A DNA stretch of 64,000 bases, taken from positions 158,552 through 222,551 of the forward strand of contig NZ_BMPI01000011.1 of NCBI RefSeq assembly GCF_014647515.1, given 5' to 3'. The stretch comes from Dactylosporangium sucinum. Lineage in GTDB: Bacteria; Actinomycetota; Actinomycetes; Mycobacteriales; Micromonosporaceae. Made by a program: the position numbers and the translations under genes. Below, piece after piece: positions 6,239 to 15,237 of the stretch (positions are counted from its first letter, which is position 1; each line of letters starts with the position of its first letter). The notes under the pieces were generated by a model that ran no database searches, had not been told where the DNA came from, and saw only the letters and a list, made by a program, of their open reading frames with translations.

Positions 6239-7852
6239 CTACGGCAACGCGTTGAGGAACGGCTCGTGGGCGTTCATGAACTCCCAGCCGTAGTACCGGT
6301 CCCAGTTGATCGACCAGGTCATCAGGCCCCGGAAGGCGGGCGTCGTGCCGCCGCGCAGCGTGTAGGAGCCGCAGCCGGTGCCCTTCACCAGGCAGTTGAC
6401 CGCCGCCTGGACGACCGCCGGGGCGACGTAGCCGTTGCCGGCGCTGACCGCGGCCGGCACGCCGAACGCGATCTGGTCCGCCCGCAGGCCGGGGAACGTC
6501 TGGCCGGTGTTCGCGACCGGGAAGCCGGCCTTGAGCATGTCGGTCATCGCGATGTGGAAGTCGGCGCCGCCCATGGTGTGGTACTGGTTGTCGAGCCCCC
6601 AGATCGGGCCGGAGTTGTAGTCCTGGACGTGCAGGACGGTGAGCGAGTCGCGCAGCGCGTGGATGACCGGCAGGTAGGAGCCGGCGCGGTTGTCCCCGGC
6701 GGACGTGCCGCCGTAGAACTGGTAGCCGAGCTGCACGAAGAACGTCTCCGGCGCCATCGTGAGCACGAACTTGGTGCCGTAGCGGGTCTTCAGCGTCTTC
6801 AGGGCCGAGATCAGGTTCACGATCACCGGGGTCGTCGGGTTGCGGAAGTCGCTGTCGCCCGCGTTGAGGTACAGCGAGTGCCCCTCGAAGTCGATGTCGA
6901 GCCCGTCCAGGCCGTACTTGTCGATGATCGCCGAGACCGAGGACACGAACGCGTCGCGAGCGGCGGTGGTGGTGAGCTGGACCTGGCCGTTCTGGCCGCC
7001 GATCGAGATGAGCACCTTCTTGCCCTGGGCCTGCTTGGCCTTGATGGCGGCGATGAACTCGGCCTCCGACTCGACGTTCGGGCACTCGGCGACCGGGCAC
7101 TGCCGGAAGCGGATGTCGCCCGAGGTGACGCTGGTCGGCTCGCCGAACGCCAGGTTGATGATGTCCCAGGCGGCCGGGACGTCGGCCATGCGCACGTAGC
7201 CGGAGCCGTTGGCGAAGCTGGCGTGCAGGTACCCGATGAGCGCGTGCTTGGGCAGCCCGGTCACCGGGGGCTGGCTGGTGGAGGGCGACGGCGAGGTGGA
7301 CGGCGACCGCGACGGCGACGGCGAGACCGACCGCGAGGGCGACGGGGAGGCCGTGGTCGGGGAGGCCGTGGGCTGGCCGCCCGGGCCGTCGAGCGAGATG
7401 TCGTCGGCGTTGTACGCGCCGGTGCCGTACCAGCCGTGCACGAAGACCTGCACCGACGTCTGCCCGGCGGTCGTGGTGAACGGCACGGTGAGCTTGGTGT
7501 ACGCCGACGCCGTCGTCCAGGTCGACGCGCCGCCGGTGATGCCCAGGTACACGTAGCTGCCGCGCACCCACCCGGAGAGCGTGTACGCGGTGTTCGGCTG
7601 CACGGCCACGGTCTGCGTGCAGTTGGCGTTGTCGGAGGCGGTGGCGTTGCCGTTGAGGGCGTACGAGCCGGAGTGCACCGGCGTCGTGACCGCACCGGAC
7701 CCGCTGCCGGTGCACGACCAGCCGCTCAGGTTGCCGCTCTCGAACCCGGGGTTGGTCAGCAGGTTCGCGGCGTAGGCGTTCGTTGTCACGAGAAGGGCGG
7801 CGGCCAGGGAGACCACGGCGCCGGCGGCAAGCAGGATGCGGTTGCGTTTCAT
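6239..7852 (-). CDS. Secreted chitinase, CBM plus GH18
   Basis: A 537-residue secreted endo- or exochitinase. The order is a signal peptide (MKRNRILLAAG... ending near NAYA), then a beta-sandwich carbohydrate-binding module at about 30-160 starting NLLTNPGFESGNLSGW. A Ser-Pro-Thr linker (about 165-200) follows, then a GH18 barrel with the catalytic DGLDIDFE near residue 315, in which the final Glu is the acid/base. The ATG at 7852 is chosen because it starts the signal peptide. An AT-rich TAGG...TTAAC motif just upstream resembles the one before the ROK gene at 22.6 kb. The product feeds amino sugars to pathways such as the GH4/kinase operon. Confidence 0.92.
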   Translation of the reverse strand: MKRNRILLAAGAVVSLAAALLVTTNAYAANLLTNPGFESGNLSGWSCTGSGSGAVTTPVHSGSYALNGNATASDNANCTQTVAVQPNTAYTLSGWVRGSYVYLGITGGASTWTTASAYTKLTVPFTTTAGQTSVQVFVHGWYGTGAYNADDISLDGPGGQPTASPTTASPSPSRSVSPSPSRSPSTSPSPSTSQPPVTGLPKHALIGYLHASFANGSGYVRMADVPAAWDIINLAFGEPTSVTSGDIRFRQCPVAECPNVESEAEFIAAIKAKQAQGKKVLISIGGQNGQVQLTTTAARDAFVSSVSAIIDKYGLDGLDIDFEGHSLYLNAGDSDFRNPTTPVIVNLISALKTLKTRYGTKFVLTMAPETFFVQLGYQFYGGTSAGDNRAGSYLPVIHALRDSLTVLHVQDYNSGPIWGLDNQYHTMGGADFHIAMTDMLKAGFPVANTGQTFPGLRADQIAFGVPAAVSAGNGYVAPAVVQAAVNCLVKGTGCGSYTLRGGTTPAFRGLMTWSINWDRYYGWEFMNAHEPFLNALP

Positions 7853-7883
7853 GGACGGACCTCCATGGACGGTGGCCGCCATT

Positions 7884-7905
7884 ATTAGGTTTGTTAACTG
7901 TTGTT
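7884..7905. promoter_or_regulatory. AT-rich candidate ROK-type operator upstream of the chitinase
   Basis: The segment reads ATTAGGTTTGTTAACTGTTG and stands out as AT-rich in a 75% GC background. It shares TAGG, TTAAC and GTTG, in the same order and with different spacing, with the sequence before the ROK repressor at 22597-22621. Binding by that ROK protein is inferred, not shown. Confidence 0.4.
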
Positions 7906-7932
7906 GTCCAGAGGGGTACCGCTTGACGCCCG

Positions 7933-7951
7933 CTATTCATCCGGTGAATAG
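7933..7951. promoter_or_regulatory. PadR operator overlapping a leaderless promoter
   Basis: CTATTCA-TCCGG-TGAATAG is a perfect 7-5-7 palindrome placed directly before the PadR gene. TTGACG at 7923-7928 can act as -35, with the -10 (AATAGT, 7947-7952) inside the right arm. The ATG at 7960 then lies at the expected start point of transcription. Autorepression by PadR is the simplest reading. Confidence 0.65.
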
Positions 7952-7959
7952 TGGTCGCC

Positions 7960-8496
7960 ATGTCAGCGCCGTTCGTGCTGCTGGGCCTGCTCGCGGGCGG
8001 CCCGCGGCACGGCTACGACCTCAAGCACGCCTACGACCGGACGTTGCCGCGGGCCAAGCCGCTCGGCTTCGGCCAGGTCTACGCCACCCTCGGCCGGCTC
8101 GAACGGGACGGCCTCGTCAGCCAGTCCGGCCAGGAGCGGGAGGGCGGCCCCGACCGCACCACGTTCGCCCTGACCGAGGACGGCCGGCGCAAGCTGGCCG
8201 GGTGGCTCGCCGCCGTCGAGGAGCCGGCCCCGCACGTGGCCAGCGCGCTGCTGGCCAAGGTCGTCGTCGCCCTGCTGGCCGCCGGGCCCGAGCAGGCGCT
8301 CGCCTACCTCGCCGCCCAGCGCCGGGCGCACGTCGACCGGCTGCGCGAGCTCACCCGGGCCAAGTCCCAGCCCGGCGCCACCGTCGGTGACGTCATCGCC
8401 GCCGACTACGCCATCACCCACCTCGACGCCGACCTGACCTGGCTCGCCGCCACGATCGAGCGCGTCGCGACGCCACACCCGGGGGAACCGTCATGA
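7960..8496 (+). CDS. PadR-family transcriptional regulator
   Basis: The 178-residue protein starts with the classic PadR signature FVLLGLLAGGPRHGYDLKHAYDR, followed by FGQVYATLGRLERDGLV as the recognition region and a wing PDRTTFALTEDGRRKL. The C-terminal helices form the dimer arm. It heads an operon with an ABC ATPase and an FtsX-like permease, overlapping the ATPase by four bases (ATGA), an arrangement typical of PadR repressors that control efflux or peptide-sensing ABC systems. An in-frame GTG at 7951 exists but lies inside the operator, so the ATG at 7960 is preferred, probably read from a leaderless mRNA. Confidence 0.9.
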   Translation: MSAPFVLLGLLAGGPRHGYDLKHAYDRTLPRAKPLGFGQVYATLGRLERDGLVSQSGQEREGGPDRTTFALTEDGRRKLAGWLAAVEEPAPHVASALLAKVVVALLAAGPEQALAYLAAQRRAHVDRLRELTRAKSQPGATVGDVIAADYAITHLDADLTWLAATIERVATPHPGEPS

Positions 8497-9191
8497 TCCT
8501 TTCCGCGCGAGGGGTGGTCCGCTCGTACGGGCCGACCCCTGCCGTCCGCGGCGTCACGCTCGAGGTCGCCGAGGGCGAGATCCTCGCCGTCACCGGGCCG
8601 AGCGGCTGCGGCAAGTCGACCCTGCTGCACTGCCTCGCCGGGATCATCCGGCCGGACGCGGGCGAGGTCACCTACCGCGGCCAGCGCGTCGACCAGCTCT
8701 CCGAGGCCGCCCGCTCCCGGCTGCGGCGCACCCAGTTCGGCGTGCTGTTCCAGTTCGGGCAGCTCGTCGCCGAGCTGACCGCGGCGGAGAACGTCGCGCT
8801 GCCGCTGCTGCTCGCCGGCACGGGGCGGCGAGCCGCGCGGACGGCGGCGCTGGCGTGGCTGGACCGCGCCGGCGTCGCCGACGTGGCCGACCAGCGCCCG
8901 GGCCAGATGTCCGGCGGCCAGCAGCAGCGGGTCGCGATGGCCCGGGCGCTGGTCACCGAGCCGGCCGTGGTCTTCGCCGACGAGCCGACCGGCGCCCTCG
9001 ACACCGTCTCCGGCGAGCAGGTCCTCGGCCAGCTCGTGCGGGTCGCCCAGGAGCACCGCACCACGGTCGTCCTGGTCACGCACGAGGCGCGCGTCGCCGG
9101 GTACGCCGACCGCGAGCTCGTGCTCCGCGACGGCGTCCTCGACGACAGCGGCCTCGGCATCGCCGTCCCGGGCGGGAGGCACGGCCGGTGA
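8493..9191 (+). CDS. ABC transporter ATP-binding protein (MacB/LolD type)
   Basis: A 232-residue ATPase with Walker A GPSGCGKST (residues 35-43), the signature MSGGQQQRVAMARAL (139-153), and Walker B VVFADEPTGALD. The Q-loop region QFGVLFQFGQLV and THEARVAGYADR H-loop are also intact. The MacB/LolD branch powers FtsX-like permeases in the membrane, exporting peptides, drugs or lipoproteins or acting as mechanotransducers. It overlaps the PadR gene upstream and the permease downstream (GTGA), so the three are translationally coupled. Confidence 0.92.
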   Translation: MILSARGVVRSYGPTPAVRGVTLEVAEGEILAVTGPSGCGKSTLLHCLAGIIRPDAGEVTYRGQRVDQLSEAARSRLRRTQFGVLFQFGQLVAELTAAENVALPLLLAGTGRRAARTAALAWLDRAGVADVADQRPGQMSGGQQQRVAMARALVTEPAVVFADEPTGALDTVSGEQVLGQLVRVAQEHRTTVVLVTHEARVAGYADRELVLRDGVLDDSGLGIAVPGGRHGR

Positions 9192-10732
9192 GCCCGCTGA
9201 CCACGATGCGGCTGGCGCTGGCCGGCACCCGCGTCGACACGGTGCGGGTGGCGCTGACCGCGCTCAGCGCCGCCCTCGCCGCGCTGTCGGTGCTCGCCGC
9301 CCTCAACGTGCTGGCCATCGGCCCGCTGGTGCCGGGGCACGTCGACGCCGATCAGTGGGCCCAGCAGTACCGCAGCGCCCTGCTGCGCGAGCCCGGCCTG
9401 CGCCCCGGTGTCATCCTCACCTTCATCCTGCTGACCGTGCCGGTCTTCGCGCTCGCCGGGCAGTGCGTCCGCCTCGGCGCGCCGGCGCGCGACCGGCGGC
9501 TGGCGGCGATCCGCCTGGCCGGCGCCACCCCGCGCCAGGCGGTCACGGTGGCGGCCGCCGAGACCGGCGTCGCCGCGCTGATCGGGGCGGGTTTCGGGCT
9601 CGCCGGGTACCTCGTGGGCCACCGCCTGCTGGACGAGCCCGACGCCCAGGGCCGGCTGGCGCTGCCCACCGACGTGCTCCCGCCGGTCTGGCTGATCGCC
9701 GCCGGCGTCGCCGCCATCCCCGTCGTCGCCGCGCTGGCCGCCGCCCTCGTCATGCGCCGGGTGACCGTCAGCCCGCTCGGCGTGGTCCGCAAGGCCCGCC
9801 GCGAGCGCCCGCCGGCGATCTGGGCCGGCCTCGTCCTCGGCGTCGGCATCGCCCTGTTCACCGGCCTGGGCCCGCTCATGAAGCTCGCCGACAAACACCG
9901 GATCACCTGGCTCGCCGACTGGTCCCCGGTCCTCGTCTACGGCGGTGCGCTCATGGCCGCGTTCGGCGTCGTGCTCGGCACCGGCTGGCTCTCGTACACC
10001 ACCGGCCGCCTCCTGCACCGCTACGCCCGCCGCCCGGCGCCGCTGCTCGCCGGCAGCCGCCTCATGGCCGACCCGTGGAGCGGCTCGCGCACCCTCGCCG
10101 TGCTGCTCGTCTGCGTCGTCTTCGCCGGCGGCGTGGCCTGGACCAGGTCCTGGTTCGCGGCCGAGGACCGGATCCGGGCGCAGTACCAGCGCACGCTCGA
10201 CCCGCTCCAGGACCCGCAGCTGGACCCGTTCTACCTGAACACGGTGGCGCTCATCGACCTGGCGGTCCTGCTCGGCGTCGTGCTCGCCGCGCTCGGCATG
10301 CTCGTCGCGCTGGCCGACGGCATCCTCACCCGCCGCCGCGCGTACGCCGCCCTCGTCGCCACCGGCGTCCCGCGCCCGGTGCTGGCCCGCTCGATCCTGT
10401 GGCAGGCCTTCGTGCCGGCGATCCCGGCCGTCCTCATCGCGCTCACCGTCGGCGCCGGGCTGATGGCCTCGCTCGCCTCCGAGGTGCACGCGGGCGGCGG
10501 CGGGATGACCACCTGCCTCACCACCGCGGAGCAGTGCGACGCCACGCCGCTCGACGACCCCACGGTCTGGCAGGTGACGAAGGAGCCCGAGCTGCACCTC
10601 GCCGTCCCGGTACCGTGGGCCGAGCTCGCCCGCGACGCCGGCGTCGCCCTCGGCGCCGTCCTGGCGATCGTCGCGATCGGCCTGCTGTTCCTGCGCCCGA
10701 GCACCGACCTGGAGGAGATCCGGGTGACCTGA
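9188..10732 (+). CDS. FtsX-like permease, ABC transporter
   Basis: A 514-residue integral membrane partner of the preceding ATPase. Hydrophobic segments include one near residues 25-48, three around 78-200 (with RLAGATPRQAVTVAAAETG as the FtsX-type coupling region), a central pair, and four in the C-terminal half ending AIVAIGLLFL. The second FtsX-like repeat carries AYAALVATGVPRPVLARSILWQ. The GTG start overlaps the ATPase stop as GTGA. The substrate is unknown; control by the PadR protein suggests a stress or antibiotic stimulus. The length and repeat pattern fit a single permease that dimerises. Confidence 0.85.
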   Translation: MSPLTTMRLALAGTRVDTVRVALTALSAALAALSVLAALNVLAIGPLVPGHVDADQWAQQYRSALLREPGLRPGVILTFILLTVPVFALAGQCVRLGAPARDRRLAAIRLAGATPRQAVTVAAAETGVAALIGAGFGLAGYLVGHRLLDEPDAQGRLALPTDVLPPVWLIAAGVAAIPVVAALAAALVMRRVTVSPLGVVRKARRERPPAIWAGLVLGVGIALFTGLGPLMKLADKHRITWLADWSPVLVYGGALMAAFGVVLGTGWLSYTTGRLLHRYARRPAPLLAGSRLMADPWSGSRTLAVLLVCVVFAGGVAWTRSWFAAEDRIRAQYQRTLDPLQDPQLDPFYLNTVALIDLAVLLGVVLAALGMLVALADGILTRRRAYAALVATGVPRPVLARSILWQAFVPAIPAVLIALTVGAGLMASLASEVHAGGGGMTTCLTTAEQCDATPLDDPTVWQVTKEPELHLAVPVPWAELARDAGVALGAVLAIVAIGLLFLRPSTDLEEIRVT

Positions 10733-10815
10733 GCCGGGTGGTAGGGCTGTCCCCACCGTCGTCCGGCGGGTTCGCGGGATCGTTCCGGGCGCCGCGCGTC
10801 CATAGCGTCGGCAGC

Positions 10816-13005
10816 ATGCATTCCAGGGAGCACGTGAGCGGGATCGCGGCCCGGTTCGCGATCTGGAGCGCCCGCCACCGGGCGCTCGCCATCGTCGGCT
10901 GGCTCGTCTTCGTCGTCGGGGTCACCGTCCTCAGTGGACACTTCGGGACCACCCAGGCCGGCGCCGGGGACTTCGGCAACGGCGAGTCCGGCCGGGCCGA
11001 CAAGGTCATCGCGGACGCCGGCTTCCCGGTCCGCGAGGCCGGCGAGATGGTCGTCGTCCGGTCGCCCGTCGTGGACGACCCCGGTGCGCGGGCGGCGGCC
11101 GCCGAGGTCACCGCGGCCGTGCGGGCGACCGGGGTGACCGGGCCGGTCGGCGAGCCGCTGCGGTCCGAGGACGGCCGGGCGGTCCTGCTGACCTTCACCG
11201 TCACGGGGGACCCCGAGACGGCCAAGGACCGGGTCGGGCCGGTTCTCGACGCCGTGGCCGCGGTCCAGCGGCAGCATCCCCAGCTGTACATCGGGCAGGC
11301 CGGCGACGCGAGCGCCGACAAGCTCATCGGCGACGACCTCGACGAGGGCCTCAACCGGCTCTCCATGCTGTCGATCCCGGTGACGCTCGGCATCCTGCTC
11401 GTGGCGTTCGGCGCGGTCGTGGCCGCGCTGCTGCCGGTGGTCCTCGCCGTCACCGCGGTCGTGGCCGCCGTCGGGCTGCTCGCGTTCGCCAGCCGCCTCG
11501 CGCCGACCGTCGACACCACCATGCACGTCATGCTGCTCGTCGGCCTCGCCGTCGGCGTCGACTACTGCCTCTTCTACATCCGCCGCGAGCGCGACGAGCG
11601 CCGCGCCGGCGCCGACCGCCACCGCGCGCTCGTCGTCGCCGCCCAGACGTCCGGCCGCTCGGTGTGGATCTCCGGCCTGACCGTCATCGTCGCCATGGCC
11701 GGCATGTTCTTCACCCGCGACACCACCTTCGTGAGCTTCGCCGTCGGCACGATCCTCGTCGTCGCCACCGCCGTGCTGGGCTCGCTGACCGTCCTGCCGG
11801 CGCTGCTCTCGGCGCTCGGCGACCGGGTCGACCTCGTGCGCATCCCCGGCCTGTACCGCACGCGTGCCGAGGGCCGGGTCTGGGGCGCGATCCTGCGGCT
11901 GGTGCTGCGCCGCCCGCTGGTCTCGGCCCTGCTCGCGACCGCGGCCCTGGGCCTGCTCGCGTTCCCGGCGCTCGACCTGCGCACCAAGGGCGAGGGCGTC
12001 GAGGATCTGTCCCCGTCGGCGCCGATCACGAAGGCGTTCGTCGCGATCCAGACGTCGTTCCCGGGCGGCAGCGACCCGGCCGAGGTCGTGGTGCGCGCCC
12101 CGTCCGTCACCGGCCCCGCGTTCGACGCGGCCGTCGCCGACTTCACCAGGCAGGCCCTCGCCACCGGCAAGCTCCACGAGCCGGTGACGGTCGAGGTCAA
12201 CCCGGCCGGCACCGTCGCCGTCGTCCGCGTCGGGCTGTCGGGCAGCGGCTCCGACCGCGCCTCCGAGGAGGCCCTCGCCGCCCTGCGCGGCACGGTCGCC
12301 CCGGCGACCCTCGGCAAGCTCCCCGGCGCGTGGGTCGGGGTCACCGGCGGTACCGCTGGATCGAAGGACTTCAACGACCAGCTCGCGCGCAGCATGCCGG
12401 TCGTCTTCTCCTTCGTGCTCGGCCTGGCCTTCGTCCTGCTGCTGGTGTCGTTCCGCTCGGTGGTGGTCGCGGTGACCGGCGTGGTCCTCAACCTGCTGTC
12501 GGTGGCGGCGGCGTACGGCATGCTCGTGTACGTGTTCCAGTACGGCCACTTCGAGTCCCTGCTGGACTTCCGCGCCGCGGACGGCATCACGAACTGGATG
12601 CCGCTGTTCCTCTTCGTGATCCTGTTCGGCCTGTCGATGGACTACCACGTCTTCGTGGTCAGCCGGATCCGCGAGGGCCACGACCGCGGCCTGCCCACGC
12701 GCCGCGCCGTGACGGAGGGCATCACCCGCACGGCGGGCGTGATCACCAGCGCCGCGGCGGTGATGGTGGCGGTGTTCGCCCTGTTCGCCACGCTGCCGAT
12801 CGCGTCGACGAAGCAGCTGGGCGTGGGCCTGGCGGCGTCGGTGCTGCTGGACGCGACGATCATCCGCGCGGTCCTGCTGCCGGCGGTGATGGCCCTGCTG
12901 GGGGAGCGCAACTGGTGGCTGCCGCGCTGGCTGGGCTGGCTTCCGTCGGTGCCGCACGAGGCCCCGGCCCCGGCGGAGCGCGAGCTGGTGACCGCCGGCC
13001 GCTGA
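10816..13005 (+). CDS. MMPL-family membrane transporter
   Basis: A 729-residue RND-superfamily protein with two MMPL repeats. A first TM at about 24-44 precedes an extracytoplasmic loop with a GEMVVVRSP-type porter region. The helices IPVTLGILLVAFGAVVAALLP and a conserved GVDYCLFYIRRERDE then complete the first membrane block. The second half repeats this plan, with LFGLSMDYHVFVVSRIREGHDRG. MMPL proteins use the proton gradient to export lipids, siderophores or hydrophobic compounds. It is transcribed alone, with TAGCGT 11 bases before the ATG as a possible -10, and converges on a second MMPL gene. Cargo is not predictable. Confidence 0.9.
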   Translation: MHSREHVSGIAARFAIWSARHRALAIVGWLVFVVGVTVLSGHFGTTQAGAGDFGNGESGRADKVIADAGFPVREAGEMVVVRSPVVDDPGARAAAAEVTAAVRATGVTGPVGEPLRSEDGRAVLLTFTVTGDPETAKDRVGPVLDAVAAVQRQHPQLYIGQAGDASADKLIGDDLDEGLNRLSMLSIPVTLGILLVAFGAVVAALLPVVLAVTAVVAAVGLLAFASRLAPTVDTTMHVMLLVGLAVGVDYCLFYIRRERDERRAGADRHRALVVAAQTSGRSVWISGLTVIVAMAGMFFTRDTTFVSFAVGTILVVATAVLGSLTVLPALLSALGDRVDLVRIPGLYRTRAEGRVWGAILRLVLRRPLVSALLATAALGLLAFPALDLRTKGEGVEDLSPSAPITKAFVAIQTSFPGGSDPAEVVVRAPSVTGPAFDAAVADFTRQALATGKLHEPVTVEVNPAGTVAVVRVGLSGSGSDRASEEALAALRGTVAPATLGKLPGAWVGVTGGTAGSKDFNDQLARSMPVVFSFVLGLAFVLLLVSFRSVVVAVTGVVLNLLSVAAAYGMLVYVFQYGHFESLLDFRAADGITNWMPLFLFVILFGLSMDYHVFVVSRIREGHDRGLPTRRAVTEGITRTAGVITSAAAVMVAVFALFATLPIASTKQLGVGLAASVLLDATIIRAVLLPAVMALLGERNWWLPRWLGWLPSVPHEAPAPAERELVTAGR

Positions 13006-13011
13006 CGGCTC

Positions 13012-13047
13012 CCGAGGAGCCGGCACCCGAGAGTGCCGGCTCCTCGG
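13012..13047. terminator. Bidirectional terminator between convergent MMPL genes
   Basis: A hairpin with 15-base perfect arms: the inner part GAGGAGCCGGCAC at 13014-13026 pairs with GTGCCGGCTCCTC at 13033-13045 around a 6-base loop. It begins 6 bases after the first MMPL stop and ends 11 bases before the second gene's stop, so it can serve both strands. Confidence 0.8.
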
Positions 13048-13058
13048 CGCTACCGGCG

Positions 13059-15227
13059 TCAGACGCGGGCGGGCTCGCGCTCCGGCTCGGTGGCCAGGTG
13101 GTGGCGCAGCTTCTCGCCCTCGATGTCCACGTCGGGCAGGAGCCTGTTCAGCCAGCCCGGCAGCCACCACGCGGCGCGGCCCAGCAGGGAGACCACCGCC
13201 GGGACGATCGTCATGCGGACGATGAAGGCGTCGATCGCGACGCCCGCGGCCAGGGCGAAGCCCATCGACTTGATGATCGGGTCGTCGACCAGGACGAAGC
13301 CGGCGAAGACCGACGTCATGATGATGGCCGCGGCCGTCACCACCCGGGCGCCGTGGCCCATGCCGCTGACCGTGGCCTCCTGGGCCGAGGCGCCGTGGAC
13401 GTAGTCCTCGCGCATCCGGGAGACCAGGAACACCTCGTAGTCCATGGCCAGGCCGAACAGGATGCCGATGAGCAGGATCGGCAGGAAGCTCACCAGCGGG
13501 CCCGGAGTGTCCAGGCCGACCAGCGAGGCCAGGTGGCCCTCCTGGAAGACCGCCACCGTGATGCCGAAGGTCGCGCCCACCGTGAGCAGGAAGCCGGCCG
13601 CGGCCTTCAGCGGGACCAGGATCGAGCGGAACACCAGCATCAGGAGCAGGACCGACAGGCCGACGACGAGCAGCAGGTACACCGGCATCGCGTCCGACAG
13701 CTTCTCCGACACGTCGATCCCGACCGCGGTCTGCCCGGTCAGCGCGATGTCGGCGCCGTCGATGGCGTGGACCTTCGCGCGGACGGCGTGGACGAGGTCC
13801 TCGGTCGCCGCGTCGGTCGGGCCGGTCTTCGGGATGATCGCCAGCAGCGCCGTCTTCTTGTCCTGGCTGAAGTTCGGCGGCGTGACCGCGAGCAGGTTCT
13901 CGGTGCCCTGCAGCCGGGCCATCGCGTCCTGCGCGGCCTTCGCGGTCTGCTCCGGCGAGTCCGACGACACGACCATCGCCAGGCGGCCGTTGAAGCCCGG
14001 GCCGAAGCCCTCGGTGACGAGGTCGGCGGCCTTGCGGGCCGGCGAGTCGACCGCGCCGGCGCTCGCGCCCGGCAGCGCGATGCGCATGTCGGCGGCCGGG
14101 ATGGCCAGCGCGGCCAGGCCGACGACGCCGACCAGGATCACCGGGATGCGCAGCCGGGTGACGCCGCGCGCCCACCGGAAGCCGAAGTTCCGCGTGTGGT
14201 GCGCGACGCTGCCCTCGGCGACCTTGCGCTGCTTGCGGGGCAGGACCCGGCGGCCGGCGAAGGCGAGCAGGGCCGGCTGGAGGGTGATCGCGACGAGGAC
14301 GGCCACCGCCACCGTGCCGGCCGCGGCCAGGCCCATGACGGTCAGGAACGGGATGTTCACGACGGCCAGGCCGGCCAGGGCGATGACGACCGTGGCGCCG
14401 GCGAACACGACCGCGGAGCCGGCGGTGCCGACCGCGCGCCCGGCCGCCTCCTGCGGCTCCAGGCCCTCGACCAGGTGCTGGCGGTGCCGCGAGGTGATGA
14501 ACAGCGAGTAGTCGATGCCGACCGCGAGGCCGAGCATCAGGGCGAGCACCGGCGCGGTGCTGGTCAGCGTGATGGTGCTCGACAGCGCGAAGAGCGCGGC
14601 CATGCCGGCGCCGACGCCGAGCAGCGCGTTGAGCATCGTCATGCCGGCCGCGACCAGGGAGCCGAACGTCACCAGCAGCACGACGAGCGCGATGGCCACG
14701 CCGATGCCTTCCTTGCCGCCGACCTCGGGTTCGGTGTTCATGACCTCGCCGCCGTGCTCGACGCGCAGGCCGGCCTGCTGCGCCGCCGCGCCGCTGGCCT
14801 CGTAGGCCGCGCGCTGCTCGTCGGTGACCTTGTCGGCCCGCTCCTTGAACTGCACGGTGACCAGCGCATACCGGTCCTGCGACACGGCCCCCGTCTGGAA
14901 CGGGCTCATCGCGCCGACCACGCCCGGCAGCTTGTTGGCCTCGAGGACGAGCGCGTCGATCGTGTCCTTGTTCGCCGCGAGGGTCTGGCCGTCGGGCACC
15001 TTGACGACGATCGTGCCGGTCGCGCCGCTCGCCTCCGGGAACTGCGTCTTCAGCGCGTCGATCGCCCGCTGCGACTCGGTGCCGGGCATCGTGAAGTCGC
15101 TCGAGGTCGGCCCGCGGAACGCGGCGGCCGCGCCGCCGAGCGCGCCGAGCACGACGACCCACACGATGAGCACGAGCCAGCGGTGCCGGAACGAGGCGCG
15201 GCCAAGCCGGTACAGCACAGTTGCCAT
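13059..15227 (-). CDS. MMPL-family membrane transporter, TetR-controlled
   Basis: A 722-residue MMPL/RND transporter, paralogous to but clearly different from the convergent one. TM1 is LVLIVWVVVLGALGGAAAAF. The first membrane block has GIDYSLFITSRHRQHL and the second has LFGLAMDYEVFLVSRMREDYVHG, both containing the membrane Asp-Tyr pairs that carry protons. The porter loop between TM1 and TM2 carries VVKVPDGQ. The start is the ATG at 15227, ten bases after the TetR stop, so the two form one operon. Such TetR-MMPL pairs usually give inducible efflux of hydrophobic compounds. Confidence 0.9.
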   Translation of the reverse strand: MATVLYRLGRASFRHRWLVLIVWVVVLGALGGAAAAFRGPTSSDFTMPGTESQRAIDALKTQFPEASGATGTIVVKVPDGQTLAANKDTIDALVLEANKLPGVVGAMSPFQTGAVSQDRYALVTVQFKERADKVTDEQRAAYEASGAAAQQAGLRVEHGGEVMNTEPEVGGKEGIGVAIALVVLLVTFGSLVAAGMTMLNALLGVGAGMAALFALSSTITLTSTAPVLALMLGLAVGIDYSLFITSRHRQHLVEGLEPQEAAGRAVGTAGSAVVFAGATVVIALAGLAVVNIPFLTVMGLAAAGTVAVAVLVAITLQPALLAFAGRRVLPRKQRKVAEGSVAHHTRNFGFRWARGVTRLRIPVILVGVVGLAALAIPAADMRIALPGASAGAVDSPARKAADLVTEGFGPGFNGRLAMVVSSDSPEQTAKAAQDAMARLQGTENLLAVTPPNFSQDKKTALLAIIPKTGPTDAATEDLVHAVRAKVHAIDGADIALTGQTAVGIDVSEKLSDAMPVYLLLVVGLSVLLLMLVFRSILVPLKAAAGFLLTVGATFGITVAVFQEGHLASLVGLDTPGPLVSFLPILLIGILFGLAMDYEVFLVSRMREDYVHGASAQEATVSGMGHGARVVTAAAIIMTSVFAGFVLVDDPIIKSMGFALAAGVAIDAFIVRMTIVPAVVSLLGRAAWWLPGWLNRLLPDVDIEGEKLRHHLATEPEREPARV

Positions 15228-15237
15228 GTCCGTGTCC

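Noticed and set aside
10231..15162. A 1643-codon open frame on the minus strand opposite the MMPL genes
   Set aside because: It runs through the antisense of one MMPL gene and a shifted frame of the other, is dominated by Arg/Gly/Ala/Pro and has no domain. Such frames arise from third-position GC bias.
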